Both the position numbers and the translations under genes were made by a program. Positions 21,547-22,871 of a DNA stretch of 22,871 nt are shown here, piece by piece. The first letter of the stretch is position 1. Each line of letters begins with the position of its first letter. Location of the stretch: positions 1-22,871 of the forward strand of contig JAFGOB010000101.1 in NCBI GenBank assembly GCA_016926695.1, read 5' to 3'. The stretch is from Dehalococcoidales bacterium. Lineage in GTDB: Bacteria; Chloroflexota; Dehalococcoidia; Dehalococcoidales; UBA3254. A model generated the notes under the pieces. The model was not told where the DNA came from, searched no databases, and saw nothing but the letters and a program-made list of their open reading frames with translations.

Positions 21547-22731
21547 ATGCCGGATAATCAAAGACCAGATTCCACCGTCGCTGAAACCATCGCCCGGGCG
21601 ATCGAGAGCGCCGGGGTAAAGGTGGTCACATACGTCCCCGGTACGGGCGGAAATGAGGTCTTCGACTGCTTCAACAGCCTGGGCCTTCAGCCCTTCCCGG
21701 TCTCCTTACATGAAGAGGCGGCCTATACCCTGGCCCACGGTGCGGCATTAACGGGAACAAGGTCCGCCTGCCTGTTCAAGTCCCACGGCCTGGTCAAAGC
21801 CGGGAACAGCGTTTCGGACTCACTCTATTGCGGCACAACGGCCGGTCTGGTAGTACTGATTTTTGAAGACAGCACCGGGAATCATTCGGACAGCATCCTG
21901 GACATCCGCTCCTTCCTGGAGGGCATCGGACTGCCCTACCAGGTTGCACGGGCAGACCGTCTGTCCGGGCAGTTGCTCCGGGCCTTCGAGCAGTCGGAAA
22001 GAGACAGCCTGCCGCAGGCCCTGGTGGTTGAATCCGGCGACATCTCCAACCTGGTTCCGGCAATCGATCAGCCGGTCCCTGCCGCCGCACTTCCGCAGTA
22101 CCAGCGCGATATCACCCTGCATGTACTCTGCCCCTTCTTCGCCGGTTACCAGCACCAGGTTCTCCAGAGCAAAAAGGCGGGAACTGATTGGAGGCAGATT
22201 CCCCGGCCGGTCCTGCCCAGTCTTCCCGGCTCGGTGCCCGTTAAATGGCGGATGCTGGTCGACTGCTATACCGGACTGTTCAGAGTATTTCAATCGATCA
22301 GGGGCAGCGTCGTCACCGGCGATACCGGGGTCTCAACACTCTTCGCCTGTGAACCCTTCAACTGTGTAGATATCAGCACCTATTACGGGGGCAGCATACC
22401 CCTGGCCGCCGGAGCCTTCCTGGGAGGCTGCCGCGACGCCTGGGCGGTTACCGGCGACTTCGCCTTTATCGCCGCCGGCCATCTGGGACTGCTGGAGGCC
22501 CGGCAAAGAGGCATACCCCTCAAGGTACTGATACTCAACAACGGCAAGGCCGAGACCACCGGCGGACAGCCGCTCCCGGCCGGCACACTGGAAACCGTCC
22601 TGAGCGGATACAACCGTTATGTCAAATACATCCACAACCCTGATAACGGTACGGAGACAGAACAGGTGCTCCGGCTGGCCCGGGAATCTTCCGAACTCTG
22701 CATCGTAGTGGCCGACTACCGGAAAGGCTAA
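21547..22731 (+). CDS. thiamine-diphosphate enzyme, IorA/sulfopyruvate decarboxylase-like
   Basis: This 394-residue protein has an N-terminal PYR domain (1-170) with the catalytic glutamate in SLHEEAAYTLAHGAAL (E56 or E57). The C-terminal PP domain (about 240-394) has the ThDP motif GDF (303-305) through NN (331-332) and a TTGGQPLP segment recalling IorA. It resembles the ThDP domains of indolepyruvate ferredoxin oxidoreductase alpha, and single-chain phosphonopyruvate or sulfopyruvate decarboxylases, in size and order. The IorA ferredoxin domain is absent, so non-oxidative 2-oxoacid decarboxylation is more likely. No good Shine-Dalgarno precedes the ATG; CATAAT 5 nt upstream may indicate a leaderless mRNA. 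It stands alone. Confidence 0.82.
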   Translation: MPDNQRPDSTVAETIARAIESAGVKVVTYVPGTGGNEVFDCFNSLGLQPFPVSLHEEAAYTLAHGAALTGTRSACLFKSHGLVKAGNSVSDSLYCGTTAGLVVLIFEDSTGNHSDSILDIRSFLEGIGLPYQVARADRLSGQLLRAFEQSERDSLPQALVVESGDISNLVPAIDQPVPAAALPQYQRDITLHVLCPFFAGYQHQVLQSKKAGTDWRQIPRPVLPSLPGSVPVKWRMLVDCYTGLFRVFQSIRGSVVTGDTGVSTLFACEPFNCVDISTYYGGSIPLAAGAFLGGCRDAWAVTGDFAFIAAGHLGLLEARQRGIPLKVLILNNGKAETTGGQPLPAGTLETVLSGYNRYVKYIHNPDNGTETEQVLRLARESSELCIVVADYRKG

Positions 22732-22810
22732 AAGGTTTTTCTCTTCACATCGATTCCCGCGAAGTGCCCTCCCTACTGCCTGATTTAGCTCGTGACAACA
22801 ACCATGACCT

Positions 22811-22850
22811 GTCATTGTGAATGAGCCCGCAGGGCGAGTGTAGCAATCTC
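22811..22850. repeat. dispersed intergenic repeat of the GTCATTG...CAATCTC type
   Basis: The segment opens with GTCATTG, has an internal GAGCCCGCAGGGCGAG near-palindrome, and closes with AGCAATCTC. I recognise this as a common bacterial intergenic repeat pattern (GTCATTGCGAG...GAAGCAATCTC). It lies 80 bp after the ThDP gene, at the window end. Positions 22732-22810 show nothing else. Confidence 0.5.
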
Positions 22851-22871
22851 TATCAGTGTACAGCGATAAAA

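Overview
The window looks like chromosomal DNA of an anaerobic bacterium, most likely an uncultured member of the Chloroflexota (class Dehalococcoidia or near it). This is inferred from the gene mix, not from a marker gene. The supporting features are a TTG-started ECF sigma factor overlapping a DUF5667 membrane protein, a cluster of small multi-CxxC zinc-ribbon proteins, CoA and flavin enzymes, a cytoplasmic molybdopterin oxidoreductase with a four-cluster ferredoxin, strong AAGGAGG ribosome binding sites, and dispersed palindromic repeats. An anaerobic Firmicute cannot be excluded. No rRNA, CRISPR array, transposase or integrase was seen.

Layout. (1) 79-162: a degenerate tRNA-Ile-like gene. 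(2) 200-5200: a probable catabolic module. A flavoprotein reductase diverges from an aldo/keto reductase and an HpcH/HpaI aldolase; a PadR-type regulator and a convergent cupin follow. The flavoprotein/aldo-keto divergent promoter and the cupin promoter carry the same 18-bp AT-rich operator-like motif, each time as two tandem copies offset by 16 bp. (3) 5400-8411: decaying accessory DNA, with a zinc-ribbon remnant, a lipoprotein, a TIGR04076-like protein, a truncated SdrD_B-type surface protein, and a GNAT acetyltransferase pseudogene inactivated by a frameshift and an amber codon. (4) 8520-10100: three zinc-ribbon genes and a frameshifted LuxR-type HTH remnant. The first zinc-ribbon gene has a leader hairpin that would mask its ribosome binding site. 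(5) 10202-12560: an ECF sigma factor and a membrane DUF5667 protein with a tail of about 220 Gly/Ser-rich residues. (6) 12666-15035: a Fur-family regulator, apparently leaderless with an operator over its own -10 box, followed by a thioredoxin-like protein (WCRPC) and a CoA-disulfide-reductase-like flavoenzyme. (7) 15202-19909, minus strand: molybdopterin oxidoreductase, ferredoxin, REDY/HapK-like protein and an acyl-CoA dehydrogenase that appears to lack the usual catalytic glutamate. The first gene has a structured leader. (8) 19941-22731: an Fpg/Nei-family protein without the catalytic N-terminal proline, a DUF1294 membrane protein, a repeat-rich spacer and a thiamine-diphosphate enzyme. 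A dispersed repeat ends the window.

How the genes may work together. Regions 2, 7 and 8 encode redox and C-C bond enzymes (flavin reductase, aldo/keto reductase, class II aldolase, Mo oxidoreductase, acyl-CoA dehydrogenase, ThDP lyase). They suggest degradation of an organic acid or ketone whose identity the sequence does not reveal. Region 6 is a plausible redox/metal stress locus. The most promising new material is regulatory: the tandem operator pair, the zinc-ribbon leader hairpin, the leaderless Fur gene and the Mo-enzyme leader.
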